In this document: positions 27,886 to 40,018 of the stretch, one piece after another
Layout of the letters: the number at the start of each line of letters is the position of its first letter
How positions within the stretch are numbered: the first letter of the stretch is position 1
From: Streptomyces sp. GESEQ-4
Lineage (GTDB): Bacteria > Actinomycetota > Actinomycetes > Streptomycetales > Streptomycetaceae
Direction: 5' to 3'
Assembly: GCF_017948455.1 (NCBI RefSeq)
Contig: NZ_JAFFSU010000004.1
Coordinates: 186,001-250,000, forward strand
Length of the DNA stretch: 64,000 nt
The notes under the pieces: generated by a model
Databases searched by the model: none
What the model saw: only the letters and a program-made list of their open reading frames with translations
Told to the model about the DNA's origin: nothing
Translations under genes and position numbers: made by a program

Positions 27886-27908
27886 CTGGGGGTCGCCCCC
27901 AGACCCCC
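27886..27908 (+). repeat. Palindromic GC-rich element between atpH and atpA
   Basis: CTGGGGG at 27886-27892 pairs with CCCCCAG at 27896-27902 around a 3-nt loop (TCG), followed by ACCCCC. Sequences of this type recur in Streptomyces intergenic regions. It lies inside the operon, about 45 bp ahead of atpA, so it could act as an mRNA stem rather than a full terminator. Confidence 0.5.
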
Positions 27909-27950
27909 AAGTTGAAACTTCGGGCCCAACAAGGAGAGCAGGGAACCCAG

Positions 27951-29543
27951 ATGGCGGAGCTCACGATCCGGCCGGAGGAGATCCGGGACGCGCTGGAGAC
28001 GTTTGTCCAGTCGTACAAGCCGGACGCGGCCTCGCGCGAGGAGGTCGGTACGGTCACCCTTGCCGGCGACGGCATCGCGAAGGTCGAGGGTCTTCCCTCG
28101 GCCATGGCCAACGAACTGCTGAAGTTCGAGGACGGCACCCTCGGCCTCGCGCTCAACCTGGAAGAGCGCGAGATCGGCGCCATCGTCCTCGGTGAGTTCA
28201 GCGGTATCGAGGAGGGCCAGCCGGTCTCCCGTACCGGCGAGGTCCTGTCCGTGGCCGTCGGCGAGGGCTACCTCGGCCGCGTCGTCGACCCGCTCGGCGC
28301 CCCGATCGACGGCCTCGGCGAGATCGAGACCGACAGCCGCCGCGCCCTCGAGCTGCAGGCCCCGGGCGTCATGGTCCGTAAGTCGGTGCACGAGCCGATG
28401 GAGACCGGCTACAAGGCCGTCGACACGATGACCCCGATCGGCCGTGGTCAGCGTCAGCTGATCATCGGCGACCGGCAGACCGGCAAGACCGCTCTGGCCG
28501 TCGACACGATCATCAACCAGCGCGACAACTGGCGCACGGGCGACCCGAACAAGCAGGTCCGCTGCATCTACGTCGCCATCGGTCAGAAGGGCTCGACCAT
28601 CGCCTCCGTGCGTGGTGCCCTCGAAGAGGCCGGCGCCCTGGAGTACACGACCATCGTCGCCGCCCCGGCGTCCGACCCGGCCGGCTTCAAGTACCTGGCG
28701 CCGTACACCGGTTCGGCCATCGGCCAGCACTGGATGTACCAGGGCAAGCACGTCCTGATCATCTTCGACGACCTCTCCAAGCAGGCCGACGCCTACCGCG
28801 CCGTGTCCCTGCTGCTGCGCCGCCCGCCGGGCCGTGAGGCCTACCCGGGTGACGTCTTCTACCTGCACTCCCGTCTGCTGGAGCGCTGCGCGAAGCTCTC
28901 CGACGAGATGGGCGCCGGTTCGATGACCGGTCTGCCGATCGTCGAGACCAAGGCCAACGACGTCTCGGCGTTCATCCCGACCAACGTCATCTCCATCACC
29001 GACGGCCAGTGCTTCCTGGAGTCCGACCTGTTCAACGCCGGTCAGCGTCCGGCCCTGAACGTCGGTATCTCGGTCTCCCGAGTCGGTGGCTCCGCCCAGC
29101 ACCGGGCGATCCGCCAGGTCTCCGGCCGTCTGCGCGTGGACCTCGCCCAGTTCCGTGAGCTGGAGGCGTTCGCCGCCTTCGGTTCCGACCTGGACGCCGC
29201 GTCGAAGGCGCAGCTGGAGCGCGGTCAGCGCATGGTCGAGCTGCTCAAGCAGCCGCAGTACCAGCCGATGGCCACCGAGGACCAGGTCGTCTCCATCTGG
29301 GCCGGCACCACCGGCAAGATGGACGAGGTGCCGGTGAACGACATCCGCCGCTTCGAGAAGGAGCTGCTGGAGTACCTGCACCGCAAGGAGCAGGGCCTGC
29401 TCACCTCCATCCGCGAGGGCGGCAAGATGTCCGACGACACGCTGCAGGCCCTGGCCGACGGGGTGGCGGAGTTCAAGAAGCAGTTCGAGACCTCGGACGG
29501 CAAGCTGCTGGGCGAGGAATCGGCCGTCAGCGTCTCCAAGTGA
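27951..29543 (+). CDS. atpA: ATP synthase F1 subunit alpha
   Basis: Alpha carries the non-catalytic nucleotide sites and pairs with beta in the F1 hexamer. The 530-aa protein has the Walker A motif [14 protein letters not shown], the Walker B strand [17 protein letters not shown], the region [20 protein letters not shown] and the family signature [20 protein letters not shown] 27951 ([15 protein letters not shown]) has AAGGAGAGCAGGG upstream; the frame stays open further 5' but this is not conserved. Confidence 0.98.
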   Translation: MAELTIRPEEIRDALETFVQSYKPDAASREEVGTVTLAGDGIAKVEGLPSAMANELLKFEDGTLGLALNLEEREIGAIVLGEFSGIEEGQPVSRTGEVLSVAVGEGYLGRVVDPLGAPIDGLGEIETDSRRALELQAPGVMVRKSVHEPMETGYKAVDTMTPIGRGQRQLIIGDRQTGKTALAVDTIINQRDNWRTGDPNKQVRCIYVAIGQKGSTIASVRGALEEAGALEYTTIVAAPASDPAGFKYLAPYTGSAIGQHWMYQGKHVLIIFDDLSKQADAYRAVSLLLRRPPGREAYPGDVFYLHSRLLERCAKLSDEMGAGSMTGLPIVETKANDVSAFIPTNVISITDGQCFLESDLFNAGQRPALNVGISVSRVGGSAQHRAIRQVSGRLRVDLAQFRELEAFAAFGSDLDAASKAQLERGQRMVELLKQPQYQPMATEDQVVSIWAGTTGKMDEVPVNDIRRFEKELLEYLHRKEQGLLTSIREGGKMSDDTLQALADGVAEFKKQFETSDGKLLGEESAVSVSK

Positions 29544-29564
29544 CGTAAGGAAGGGACCTGACTC

Positions 29565-31915
<2,351 letters not shown>

Positions 31916-31926
31916 GCTCGCGCTCT

Positions 31927-31963
31927 TGACTGAGGGGGCGGGCACGTCCCGCCCCCTCAGTCA
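31927..31963 (+). terminator. Perfect 16-bp hairpin between atpD and atpC
   Basis: TGACTGAGGGGGCGGG (31927-31942) is exactly complementary to CCCGCCCCCTCAGTCA (31948-31963), loop CACGT. No T tract follows. Because atpC lies 63 bp further and is needed, this is better read as an attenuator or mRNA-stabilising stem than as the operon end. Confidence 0.65.
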
Positions 31964-32026
31964 CGCCCACTAGACTTGTATCCAACACCCGGCAAGAGAG
32001 CCGGGTGGTGACCCGAGGAGCCACCC

Positions 32027-32401
32027 TTGGCTGCTGAGCTGCACGTCGCGCTGGTCGCGGCCGACCGAGAGGTCTGGTCCGGCGAGGCCACCCTGGTCGT
32101 CGCGCGCACCACGTCCGGCGACATCGGCGTCATGCCCGGTCACCAGCCGCTGCTCGGTGTGCTGGAGTCGGGCCCGGTGACCATCCGTACCAGTGATGGT
32201 GGGACGGTCGTCGCCGCGGTGCACGGCGGTTTCATCTCGTTCGCGGACAACAAGCTGTCGTTGCTGGCCGAGATCGCCGAGCTGTCGGACGAGATCGATG
32301 TCCAGCGCGCCGAGCGAGAGCTCGAACGCGCGAAGGCGGAGGGCGATGCCACCGCCGAGCGGCGCGCGGACGTACGACTGCGTGCGGCGGCGGCGAGCTG
32401 A
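32027..32401 (+). CDS. atpC: ATP synthase F1 subunit epsilon
   Basis: Epsilon joins the rotor and inhibits ATP hydrolysis. The 124-aa protein has the N-terminal beta-sandwich (HVALVAADREVWSGEAT, DIGVMPGHQPLLGVLESGPV) and a C-terminal helical hairpin (SDEIDVQRAERELERAKAEG). TTG 32027 follows CGAGGAG. Position after atpD completes the gene order IBEFHAGDC. Confidence 0.95.
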   Translation: MAAELHVALVAADREVWSGEATLVVARTTSGDIGVMPGHQPLLGVLESGPVTIRTSDGGTVVAAVHGGFISFADNKLSLLAEIAELSDEIDVQRAERELERAKAEGDATAERRADVRLRAAAAS

Positions 32402-32524
32402 CACCGCTCACCGTGTGATGACGTCACTCAGCCGCGGCTGGAACCGGAGCGATCCGGTACCAGCCGCGGCTGAGGCGAATATGGGTGTTTTTTCCATTCC
32501 GTTACCGAGGAGACGAGGAGGTCG

Positions 32525-32977
32525 GTGCCGATGGTCCTCGCTCTGACTGTGTGCGGAATTGTCGTCGCCCTCGTGGTGGTGGGGCTGTTCGTCTTCGGCC
32601 TGCGCCGCAGGCTCATCCAGCGCTCCGGCGGCACATTCGACTGCTCCCTGCGCTGGGACGTCCCGGAGAAGACCGACACCAGCGGCAAGGGCTGGAGCTA
32701 CGGCGTCGCCCGCTACAACGGCGACCGCGTCGAGTGGTACCGCGTCTTCTCCTACGCCTACCGCCCCCGCCGCATCCTGGAGCGCGCCGCGATCGAGGTC
32801 GCCGGCCGCCGTCTCCCCGAGGGCGAGGAGGAGCTGGCGCTGCTCTCCGACGCGGTGATCCTCACCTGTCTGCACCGGGGCACGCGCCTGGAACTCGCGA
32901 TGAGCGACGACGCGCTGACCGGTTTCCTCGCGTGGCTTGAGGCAGCCCCGCCCGGACAGCGAGTGAATGTGGCGTAG
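32525..32977 (+). CDS. DUF2550 membrane protein
   Basis: A 150-aa protein with one N-terminal hydrophobic helix (MVLALTVCGIVVALVVVGLFVFGL) and a soluble part with GTFDCSLRW, WSYGVARYNGDRVEWYRVFSY and RRILERAAIEV. This family is found beside the atp operon throughout the actinobacteria; the function is unknown. GTG 32525 follows GGAGGTC; ATG 32531 is an alternative. The stop codon lies inside a perfect hairpin. Confidence 0.88.
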   Translation: MPMVLALTVCGIVVALVVVGLFVFGLRRRLIQRSGGTFDCSLRWDVPEKTDTSGKGWSYGVARYNGDRVEWYRVFSYAYRPRRILERAAIEVAGRRLPEGEEELALLSDAVILTCLHRGTRLELAMSDDALTGFLAWLEAAPPGQRVNVA

Positions 32978-32992
32978 CCACATTCACTCGCT
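32958..32992 (+). terminator. Hairpin containing the DUF2550 stop codon
   Basis: AGCGAGTGAATGTGGC (32958-32973) and GCCACATTCACTCGCT (32977-32992) form a perfect 16-bp stem with a 3-nt loop GTA. The TAG stop at 32975-32977 is in the loop/stem junction, so coding sequence makes up one arm. It would terminate the atp-side transcript ahead of the opposing chitinase gene. Confidence 0.75.
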
Positions 32993-32994
32993 GG

Positions 32995-33026
32995 GTGGGG
33001 GTCCCCCCGGACGAAGTCTGGGGGAG
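32995..33026. repeat. Dispersed Streptomyces palindromic element
   Basis: CCCCCCGGAC, a GAA loop and GTCTGGGGGAG (within 33002-33026) form an imperfect stem preceded by GGTGGGGGT. Very similar G/C-rich palindromes recur in streptomycete intergenic DNA. It may also stop chitinase transcription on the minus strand. Confidence 0.55.
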
Positions 33027-33047
33027 CGTCAATGTTGCTTAGCGGGT

Positions 33048-34874
<1,827 letters not shown>

Positions 34875-34934
34875 CGTGCGCCTCCTCAGGGGGTGTTGGG
34901 GGCGGGACTGAGCCTTCACGCCCACGGTGCCGTG

Positions 34935-34976
34935 AGAATAGAAAGGTCTGGACCACAGGTCAATAGGTCCAGACCA
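34935..34976 (-). promoter_or_regulatory. Chitinase promoter with paired 12-bp direct repeats (DasR-type sites)
   Basis: On the minus strand, -35 TTGACC (34958-34963) and -10 TATTCT (34935-34940) are 17 bp apart. TGGTCTGGACCT (34965-34976) and TGGTCCAGACCT (34944-34955) flank the -35, repeating at 21-bp spacing. This is the published arrangement of Streptomyces chitinase promoters, where such repeats mediate chitin induction and glucose repression and overlap the DasR consensus. Confidence 0.85.
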
Positions 34977-35037
34977 GTTGCTCTTGAACGGCGGCAGAGC
35001 GGCTCTTGATCGGCTCCTGCGCGGCGGCCCCGTTCCG

Positions 35038-35679
35038 CTAGATCCCCAACTCCTGTGCCAGCACCGCCGCTTGCACCCGGCTGCGCAGCTCCAGCTTCCC
35101 CAGCAACCTGCTGACGTGCGTCTTCACGGTCGCCTCCGCCATGTCGAGGCGGTCGGCGATCTCGGCGTTCGACAGTCCCTCGCCGAGACAGGACAGCACC
35201 TCGCGCTCGCGCCGGGTGAGGGTGTCCAGCGCCGCCGGTTCGGGCTTCGGTTCCCGTGCGGGGCGGGCGGCGAACTCGGCGATCAGGCGCCGGGTGACGG
35301 CCGGGGCGACGATGCCCTCGCCGCGCGCCACCGTCCGTACCGCGTCCAGCAGATCCTTGGCGTCGGTGTTCTTGAGCAGGAAGCCGGACGCGCCCGCCCG
35401 CAGCGCCCCGAAGGCATACTCGTCGAGGTCGAAGGTGGTCAGGACCAGCACATCCGCCAGCCCCTCCGCCACGACCTGCCGGGTCGCCGACACCCCGTCC
35501 AGGCGCGGCATCTGAACGTCCATCAGTACCAGGTCCGGCCGCAGCTCACGGGCCCGCGCCACCGCCTGCTCGCCGTCCGCCGCCTCGCCGACCACCTCGA
35601 TGTCGGACGCGCTGCGCAGGATGAGGACGAGACCGGCGCGCACGGCGGACTGGTCCTCGGCGACGAGCACACGGATCAT
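35038..35679 (-). CDS. NarL/LuxR-family response regulator
   Basis: A 213-aa regulator. The receiver has VLVAEDQSAVRAG, the phosphorylation Asp in PDLVLMDVQMPRLDG and Lys in GFLLKNTD. The C-terminal LuxR-type helix-turn-helix is LTRREREVLSCLGEGLSNAEIADRL...ATVKTHVSRLLGKL. Its ATG overlaps the kinase stop (ATGA), so the pair is translationally coupled and the kinase is its partner. The chitinase promoter is close downstream, but nothing shows that the pair controls the chitinase. Confidence 0.95.
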   Translation of the reverse strand: MIRVLVAEDQSAVRAGLVLILRSASDIEVVGEAADGEQAVARARELRPDLVLMDVQMPRLDGVSATRQVVAEGLADVLVLTTFDLDEYAFGALRAGASGFLLKNTDAKDLLDAVRTVARGEGIVAPAVTRRLIAEFAARPAREPKPEPAALDTLTRREREVLSCLGEGLSNAEIADRLDMAEATVKTHVSRLLGKLELRSRVQAAVLAQELGI

Positions 35680-36872
35680 TCGGGGTCTCCTTGCGGATGG
35701 TCGGTGACGGGGAGGGTGACGCGTACGGCCCAGATCTTGCCGTCCACGGAGTCCTCGGGGCCCGCCTCGAACGTGCCGCCCAGCAGGGCCGTCCGCTCCC
35801 GCATGCCGACGAGTCCGGCGCCGGAGCCGGGGGCACGAGGGCCGTCCTGACGGCCGTACGGGCTGATCGCGGCGATGGCCAGCGAGCCGTCCCGCTGCCT
35901 CAGCGTGACCGTGACCCGGCCGGGGCCCGCGTGCTTGAGGGCGTTGGTCAGGCACTCCTGGACGATGCGGTACGCCGCCAGCTCCACCGGGGCGGGGAGG
36001 GAGTCGGCGTGCTCGGTGTCGAGGCCGACGTCGAGGCCGTTGGCGCGGGCGCCCTCGACCAGCGCGCCGAGCCCGTCGAGCGTCGGGGCCGCGGTGGGTT
36101 CCAGGTCGCCGCTGTCGTCGCGCAGGATGCCGATCAGCCGCCGCATCTCGGCGAGTCCCTCGACGCTGTTCTCGCGGATGACGGCCAGGGCGTCCTGGGT
36201 GGTCTTCGGGTCGTCCAGGGAGAGCGCGGCGGTGGAGTGGATGGCGATCGCGGAGAGATGGTTGGCGACCATGTCGTGCAGCTCGCGGGCCATCCGGGCG
36301 CGCTCGGCGGTGACCGCCTGGGTGCGGTCCATCTCGGCGAGCAGCGCGGTCTGCTCGGCGCGCAGCCGGGCGGCCTCGGCGGCGTCGCGGTGGTTGCGGA
36401 CGATCCAGCCGGTGGCCGCGGGGGTGAACGCCACCAGTCCGATGACCACGCCGACCAGCAGCGCCTCGGGCTTGCGCCAGGTGGCGAGGGACACCAACGT
36501 CCCGACCACCGTCATCACCCCGGTGATCCACAGCACCCGGCGGGCGGCGGCGGGTGGGCTGTACAGGACGGCCGCGTAGACCAGGTCCGTGAACATCACC
36601 CAGGTGACCAGGTTGCCCTGGGTGATGGTGTCGACGGTGAGCGCGGCGACGCCGATGAGGAGGCCCGTACGCGGACAGGTGCGGCGCAGCAGCTCGCAGG
36701 CCGCCATCACGACGAGCGGCAGCAGGATGGGCCAGCGTCCGTCCCAGAGGATGATCGGATCCCTGGGCCCCCGGACGCCGAGGCCCACGCCCCAGAGCAG
36801 CAGCCCGCCGAGCAGACCGGCGCAGGCGATGCGCACGTCGTCCGGGTGCGGGCGGGGGAGCGGGGCGGCCAT
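35676..36872 (-). CDS. Membrane sensor histidine kinase (NarL-type partner)
   Basis: The 398-aa protein has about five or six membrane helices in the first 165 residues (for example IACAGLLGGLLLWGVGLGV, LLIGVAALTVD, VMTVVGTLVSLATW), a HisKA_3 region with ARMARELHDMVANHLSAIAIHS carrying the phosphorylated His, and an HATPase domain (ECLTNALKHAGPG, GAGLVGMRERTALLGG). No large extracellular domain is present, so the signal is probably membrane-related (inference). ATG 36872 (MAAPLPRPHP) follows GGATGGAGTC; the frame is open to 36935. Confidence 0.93.
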   Translation of the reverse strand: MAAPLPRPHPDDVRIACAGLLGGLLLWGVGLGVRGPRDPIILWDGRWPILLPLVVMAACELLRRTCPRTGLLIGVAALTVDTITQGNLVTWVMFTDLVYAAVLYSPPAAARRVLWITGVMTVVGTLVSLATWRKPEALLVGVVIGLVAFTPAATGWIVRNHRDAAEAARLRAEQTALLAEMDRTQAVTAERARMARELHDMVANHLSAIAIHSTAALSLDDPKTTQDALAVIRENSVEGLAEMRRLIGILRDDSGDLEPTAAPTLDGLGALVEGARANGLDVGLDTEHADSLPAPVELAAYRIVQECLTNALKHAGPGRVTVTLRQRDGSLAIAAISPYGRQDGPRAPGSGAGLVGMRERTALLGGTFEAGPEDSVDGKIWAVRVTLPVTDHPQGDPE

Positions 36873-37024
36873 GACTCCATCCAACACGGCGCCGCGCTCT
36901 GGCGCCTGATGCCCGGGAACGGTCCGGGACTGCATCTTTCGATGTACCGGGAGTTCGTCACCGGCGACGACGAATCGGCCCCGGCCCGCCGGGAGCCTTG
37001 AAGGGTGACCGAAGGGAGTGAGCC

Positions 37025-37654
37025 GTGATCGTCGCGTTGATCATCGCCTGTGAGGTGGGGTTCTGGGTGCTCCTCGCCCTGGGCCTGGCCGTCCGCTATC
37101 TGCTGAAGTGGCGCCGTACGAGCGTGGTGCTGCTGCTGTGCGAGCCCGTGCTCGAGCTGGTCCTGTTCGTCGCGACGGCGATCGATCTGAAGAACGGCGC
37201 CGAGCCCGGCTGGGAACACGGCCTGGCCGCGCTCTACATCGGCTACACCGTCGCGTTCGGCCACTACACGATCCGCTGGCTCGACGGCCACGCCGCCCAT
37301 CGCCTGGGCGGCGGCCCGCCTCCGCCGAAGCCGCCGCGCTACGGCCGCGCCCGCGCCCGGCACGAGGCGAAGCTGTGGCTGCGAGCGGTGTTCGGCGGCG
37401 CGGTGGCCCTCGCGCTCCTCCAACTCGCCGTCTGGTACGTCGGCGACTCCGGAGACGTCAGCTCCCTGCGCTCCTTCCAGTGGGTGGCGGTTCGCACGAT
37501 CGGCATCTACGGCCTGATCGCCCTCTCCTACACGGTCTGGCCCCGGAAGGAACCGGCGTCAGCGCTCCCCACCCGGGACCCACAGCACGTCCCCGACGCC
37601 CTTGTTGGCCGTCCGCGCAAGGATGCTGCATCTCCCGGGGGACACTCCAACTGA
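37025..37654 (+). CDS. Membrane protein of unknown function; C-terminus spans a cobalamin-transferase tail copy
   Basis: A 209-aa protein with four to five hydrophobic helices (IVALIIACEVGFWVLLALGL, VVLLLCEPVLELVLFVAT, AVFGGAVALALLQLAVWYV, TIGIYGLIALSYTVW) and a Pro/Arg-rich loop between helices three and four. No family could be named. GTG 37025 has GGAGTGAGCC upstream. Everything after PRKEPA (from base 37559) is read antisense to an orphan copy of the 3' end of the adenosyltransferase gene, so its present C-terminal 30 residues are probably not ancestral or overlap a converging gene end. Confidence 0.75.
   Translation: MIVALIIACEVGFWVLLALGLAVRYLLKWRRTSVVLLLCEPVLELVLFVATAIDLKNGAEPGWEHGLAALYIGYTVAFGHYTIRWLDGHAAHRLGGGPPPPKPPRYGRARARHEAKLWLRAVFGGAVALALLQLAVWYVGDSGDVSSLRSFQWVAVRTIGIYGLIALSYTVWPRKEPASALPTRDPQHVPDALVGRPRKDAASPGGHSN
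37559..37624 (-). pseudogene. Orphan second copy of the 3' end of the cobalamin adenosyltransferase gene
   Basis: The minus strand from 37624 to 37559 encodes ILARTANKGVGDVLWVPGGER and a stop. The intact gene ends ILARTANTGAGDVLWVPGGER at 37765-37700, 141 bp away on the same strand. By hand count 11 of 66 bases differ but only 2 residues. The first 17 bases are identical, then mainly third positions differ. No other part of the gene is present in this copy. Confidence 0.85.
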
Positions 37655-37699
37655 TTGCCGCTGCGCGGCGGGCCGGACCCCCGGCCGGTGGGCGTTTCC

Positions 37700-38272
37700 T
37701 CAGCGTTCGCCGCCGGGGACCCACAAGACGTCTCCCGCGCCCGTGTTCGCCGTCCGCGCAAGGATGAAGAGCAGGTCCGATAGCCGGTTGAGGTAGGTCG
37801 CGGTCAGCGGGTTCATGACCTCCCCGTGCACCTCCAGCGCGGCCCACGTCGACCGCTCCGCCCGCCGTACGACCGTGCAGGCCTGGTGGAGCAGGGCCGC
37901 GCCCGGGGTGCCGCCGGGGAGGATGAAGGAGCGCAGCTTCTCCAGCCGCTCGTTGAAGCGGTCGCAGTCCGCCTCCAGCTTGTCGATGTAGAACTGCTCG
38001 ACCCTGAGCGGCGGGAACTCCGGCTTCTCCACCACCGGCGTCGACAGGTCCGCCCCCACGTCGAACAGGTCGTTCTGCACGCGGGTGAGGACCTTGACGA
38101 TCTCCTCGTCCAGCCCGCCCAGCGCGATCGCCGTCCCGATCACCGCGTTCGCCTCGTTGGCGTCGGCGTACGCGGAGATCCGCAGATCCGTCTTGGGCAC
38201 CCGGCTCATGTCCCCGAGGGCGGTGGTGCCCTGGTCGCCGGTCCTGGTGTAAATGCGCGTCAGATTGACCAT
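37700..38272 (-). CDS. Cob(I)yrinic acid a,c-diamide adenosyltransferase (PduO type)
   Basis: The enzyme uses ATP to adenosylate Co(I) corrinoids, making coenzyme B12. The 190-aa protein is a four-helix bundle of PduO type: TRTGDQGTTALGD near the N-terminus binds ATP, AYADANEANAVIG follows, and the C-terminal RRAERSTWAAL and NRLSDLLFILARTAN complete the active site. ATG 38272 has no ribosome-binding site; TACGCT ends 7 bases before it, so the mRNA may be leaderless. MeaB and methylmalonyl-CoA epimerase at 55-57 kb use its product indirectly through B12-dependent mutases. Confidence 0.94.
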   Translation of the reverse strand: MVNLTRIYTRTGDQGTTALGDMSRVPKTDLRISAYADANEANAVIGTAIALGGLDEEIVKVLTRVQNDLFDVGADLSTPVVEKPEFPPLRVEQFYIDKLEADCDRFNERLEKLRSFILPGGTPGAALLHQACTVVRRAERSTWAALEVHGEVMNPLTATYLNRLSDLLFILARTANTGAGDVLWVPGGER

Positions 38273-38435
38273 ATGGCCAGCGTAGTTACAAGTCGGCGGT
38301 CCTCCACGGTGTGATGTGCGTCAGGAGACACGTGACGCGCGTTACTAACCGATCACACAGCGCCCTCACTGCCGCTAGGGTCCGCCCGAGAGGCATAAAT
38401 AAAGAGGCTGTGAGTATTCAAAGGGGAGTCGCACA

Positions 38436-39284
38436 GTGGCACGGAAGCTCGCCGTCATCGGCGCCGGCTTGATGGGTTCCGGCATCGCCCAGGTCTCCGC
38501 GCAGGCGGGCTGGGACGTCGTTCTGCGCGACGTCACCGATGAGGCGCTGAAGCGGGGCACCGACGGGATCAAGGCGTCGTACGACAAGTTCGTGAGCAAG
38601 GGCAAGCTGGAGGCGCACGACGCCGACGCCGCCCTCGCCCGGATCACCGCGACGACCGAACTGGACGCCGCCGCGGACGCCGACATCGTCGTCGAGGCCG
38701 TCTTCGAGAAGCTGGAAGTCAAGCACGAGATCTTCCGTGCGCTCGACAAGCTGGTGAAGGACGACGCCGTCCTCGCCTCCAACACCTCCGCCATCCCGAT
38801 CACCAAGATCGCGGCCGTGACGGAGCGCCCGGAGCGGGTCGTCGGTACGCACTTCTTCTCGCCGGTGCCGATGATGCAGCTGTGCGAGCTGGTCCGCGGA
38901 TACAAGACGAGCGACGAAACCCTCGCCACCGCACGGGAGTTCGCCGAGTCGGTCGGCAAGACCTGCATCGTCGTCAACCGGGACGTCGCCGGGTTCGTGA
39001 CCACCCGTCTGATCTCCGCCCTCGTCGTCGAGGCCGCGAAGTTGTACGAGTCGGGCGTCGCGACCGCCGAGGACATCGACCTCGCCTGCAAGCTCGGCTT
39101 CGGCCACGCGATGGGACCGCTGGCCACCGCCGACCTGACGGGCGTCGACATCCTGCTGCACGCCACCGGCAACATCTACACCGAGTCCCAGGACGAGAAG
39201 TTCGCTCCGCCCGAGCTGATGCGCCGGATGGTTGACGCCGGTGACATCGGGCGCAAGAGCGGGCAGGGGTTCTACAAGCACTGA
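38436..39284 (+). CDS. 3-Hydroxybutyryl-CoA dehydrogenase
   Basis: The 282-aa enzyme oxidises or forms (S)-3-hydroxybutyryl-CoA with NAD(P). It has the Rossmann motif IGAGLMGSGIAQVSAQAG, the catalytic His-Glu area VVGTHFFSPVPMMQLCELV, NRDVAGFVTTRL and the C-terminal signature GFGHAMGPLATADLTGVD. GTG 38436 follows AAAGGGGAGTC. It feeds butyrate-type acyl-CoA metabolism (ethylmalonyl-CoA pathway or fatty acid use in streptomycetes), consistent with the thiolase at 55490. Confidence 0.95.
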   Translation: MARKLAVIGAGLMGSGIAQVSAQAGWDVVLRDVTDEALKRGTDGIKASYDKFVSKGKLEAHDADAALARITATTELDAAADADIVVEAVFEKLEVKHEIFRALDKLVKDDAVLASNTSAIPITKIAAVTERPERVVGTHFFSPVPMMQLCELVRGYKTSDETLATAREFAESVGKTCIVVNRDVAGFVTTRLISALVVEAAKLYESGVATAEDIDLACKLGFGHAMGPLATADLTGVDILLHATGNIYTESQDEKFAPPELMRRMVDAGDIGRKSGQGFYKH

Positions 39285-39434
39285 AACCGCACATGCCCCT
39301 GGAGCATCACTCCGTGGGGTGAATTCGGTATCGGTTCGCTTACAGATGGCAACCTCGGACCGCTTCTCACAGTCAGAGGTTGCATCACCGGGCATCACCA
39401 CGCGGAGACAACAGACGCACCACGGGGAGCGCAT

Positions 39435-39758
39435 ATGTTCATCAGGGGCGACCACGCCGAGCTGGTCGTCGGGGGCCGCCTCGACGTCCGCAGCGCGGCG
39501 GACGCCCGTACGGTCCTGCACTCGGCCGTCGACGACGGAGCCGGCGATCTGGTACTGGACCTGTCCGAGCTGGACTCCTGGGACGCCACCGGACTCGGTG
39601 TGATCATGGGGGCCCACCGACGGGCCGGCCGCTGCGGCCGGCGCCTGGTGCTGCGCGACGTACCGCCGCAGATGCAGCGCCTGCTGGTGGCGACCCGGCT
39701 GCACCGGATCCTGGCGATCGAGGGCGGCATCGGGGTGGAGTCGCTGCCCCGCGTGTGA
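39435..39758 (+). CDS. STAS-domain protein (anti-sigma-factor-antagonist-like)
   Basis: The 107-aa single STAS domain reads HAELVVGGRLDVRSAADARTVL, then LVLDLSELDSWDATGLGVIMG. Active antagonists have a phosphorylatable Ser in the DS(S/T)GLG motif; this one has DATGLG, i.e. Ala there. It therefore is unlikely to be switched by the usual serine kinase anti-sigma factor, unless the next Thr is used. ATG 39435 follows GGGGAGCGCAT. It lies 260 bp before the NTPase gene at 40019 in the same direction. Confidence 0.85.
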   Translation: MFIRGDHAELVVGGRLDVRSAADARTVLHSAVDDGAGDLVLDLSELDSWDATGLGVIMGAHRRAGRCGRRLVLRDVPPQMQRLLVATRLHRILAIEGGIGVESLPRV

Positions 39759-40018
39759 GACCCGGCGCCAGTGGTACGCGGTGGGTCGGACGTTGCGGAT
39801 GTGACACGTACGGCGCGCACAATCCTCACGAGACCGCGACGTCCCGGACCGCGCGGCACCCCGGACTGTCGTAGATACTGTGCGAAGGTTTAGGGTTCGG
39901 TCGCCCGCTCCCAGTCATCCCTTCGAGCGGGCCCGGACCAGAAGCGATACAGCGCGGTGTGCAACAGGCCGGGAGGGGCCGGTGCCGGCACACGACGCTT
40001 TTGGGGGGCTTGGAACCT

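Noticed and set aside
38273..38435. Cobalamin riboswitch by the adenosyltransferase gene
   Set aside because: No B12-box-like sequence on either strand; the minus-strand leader is too short.
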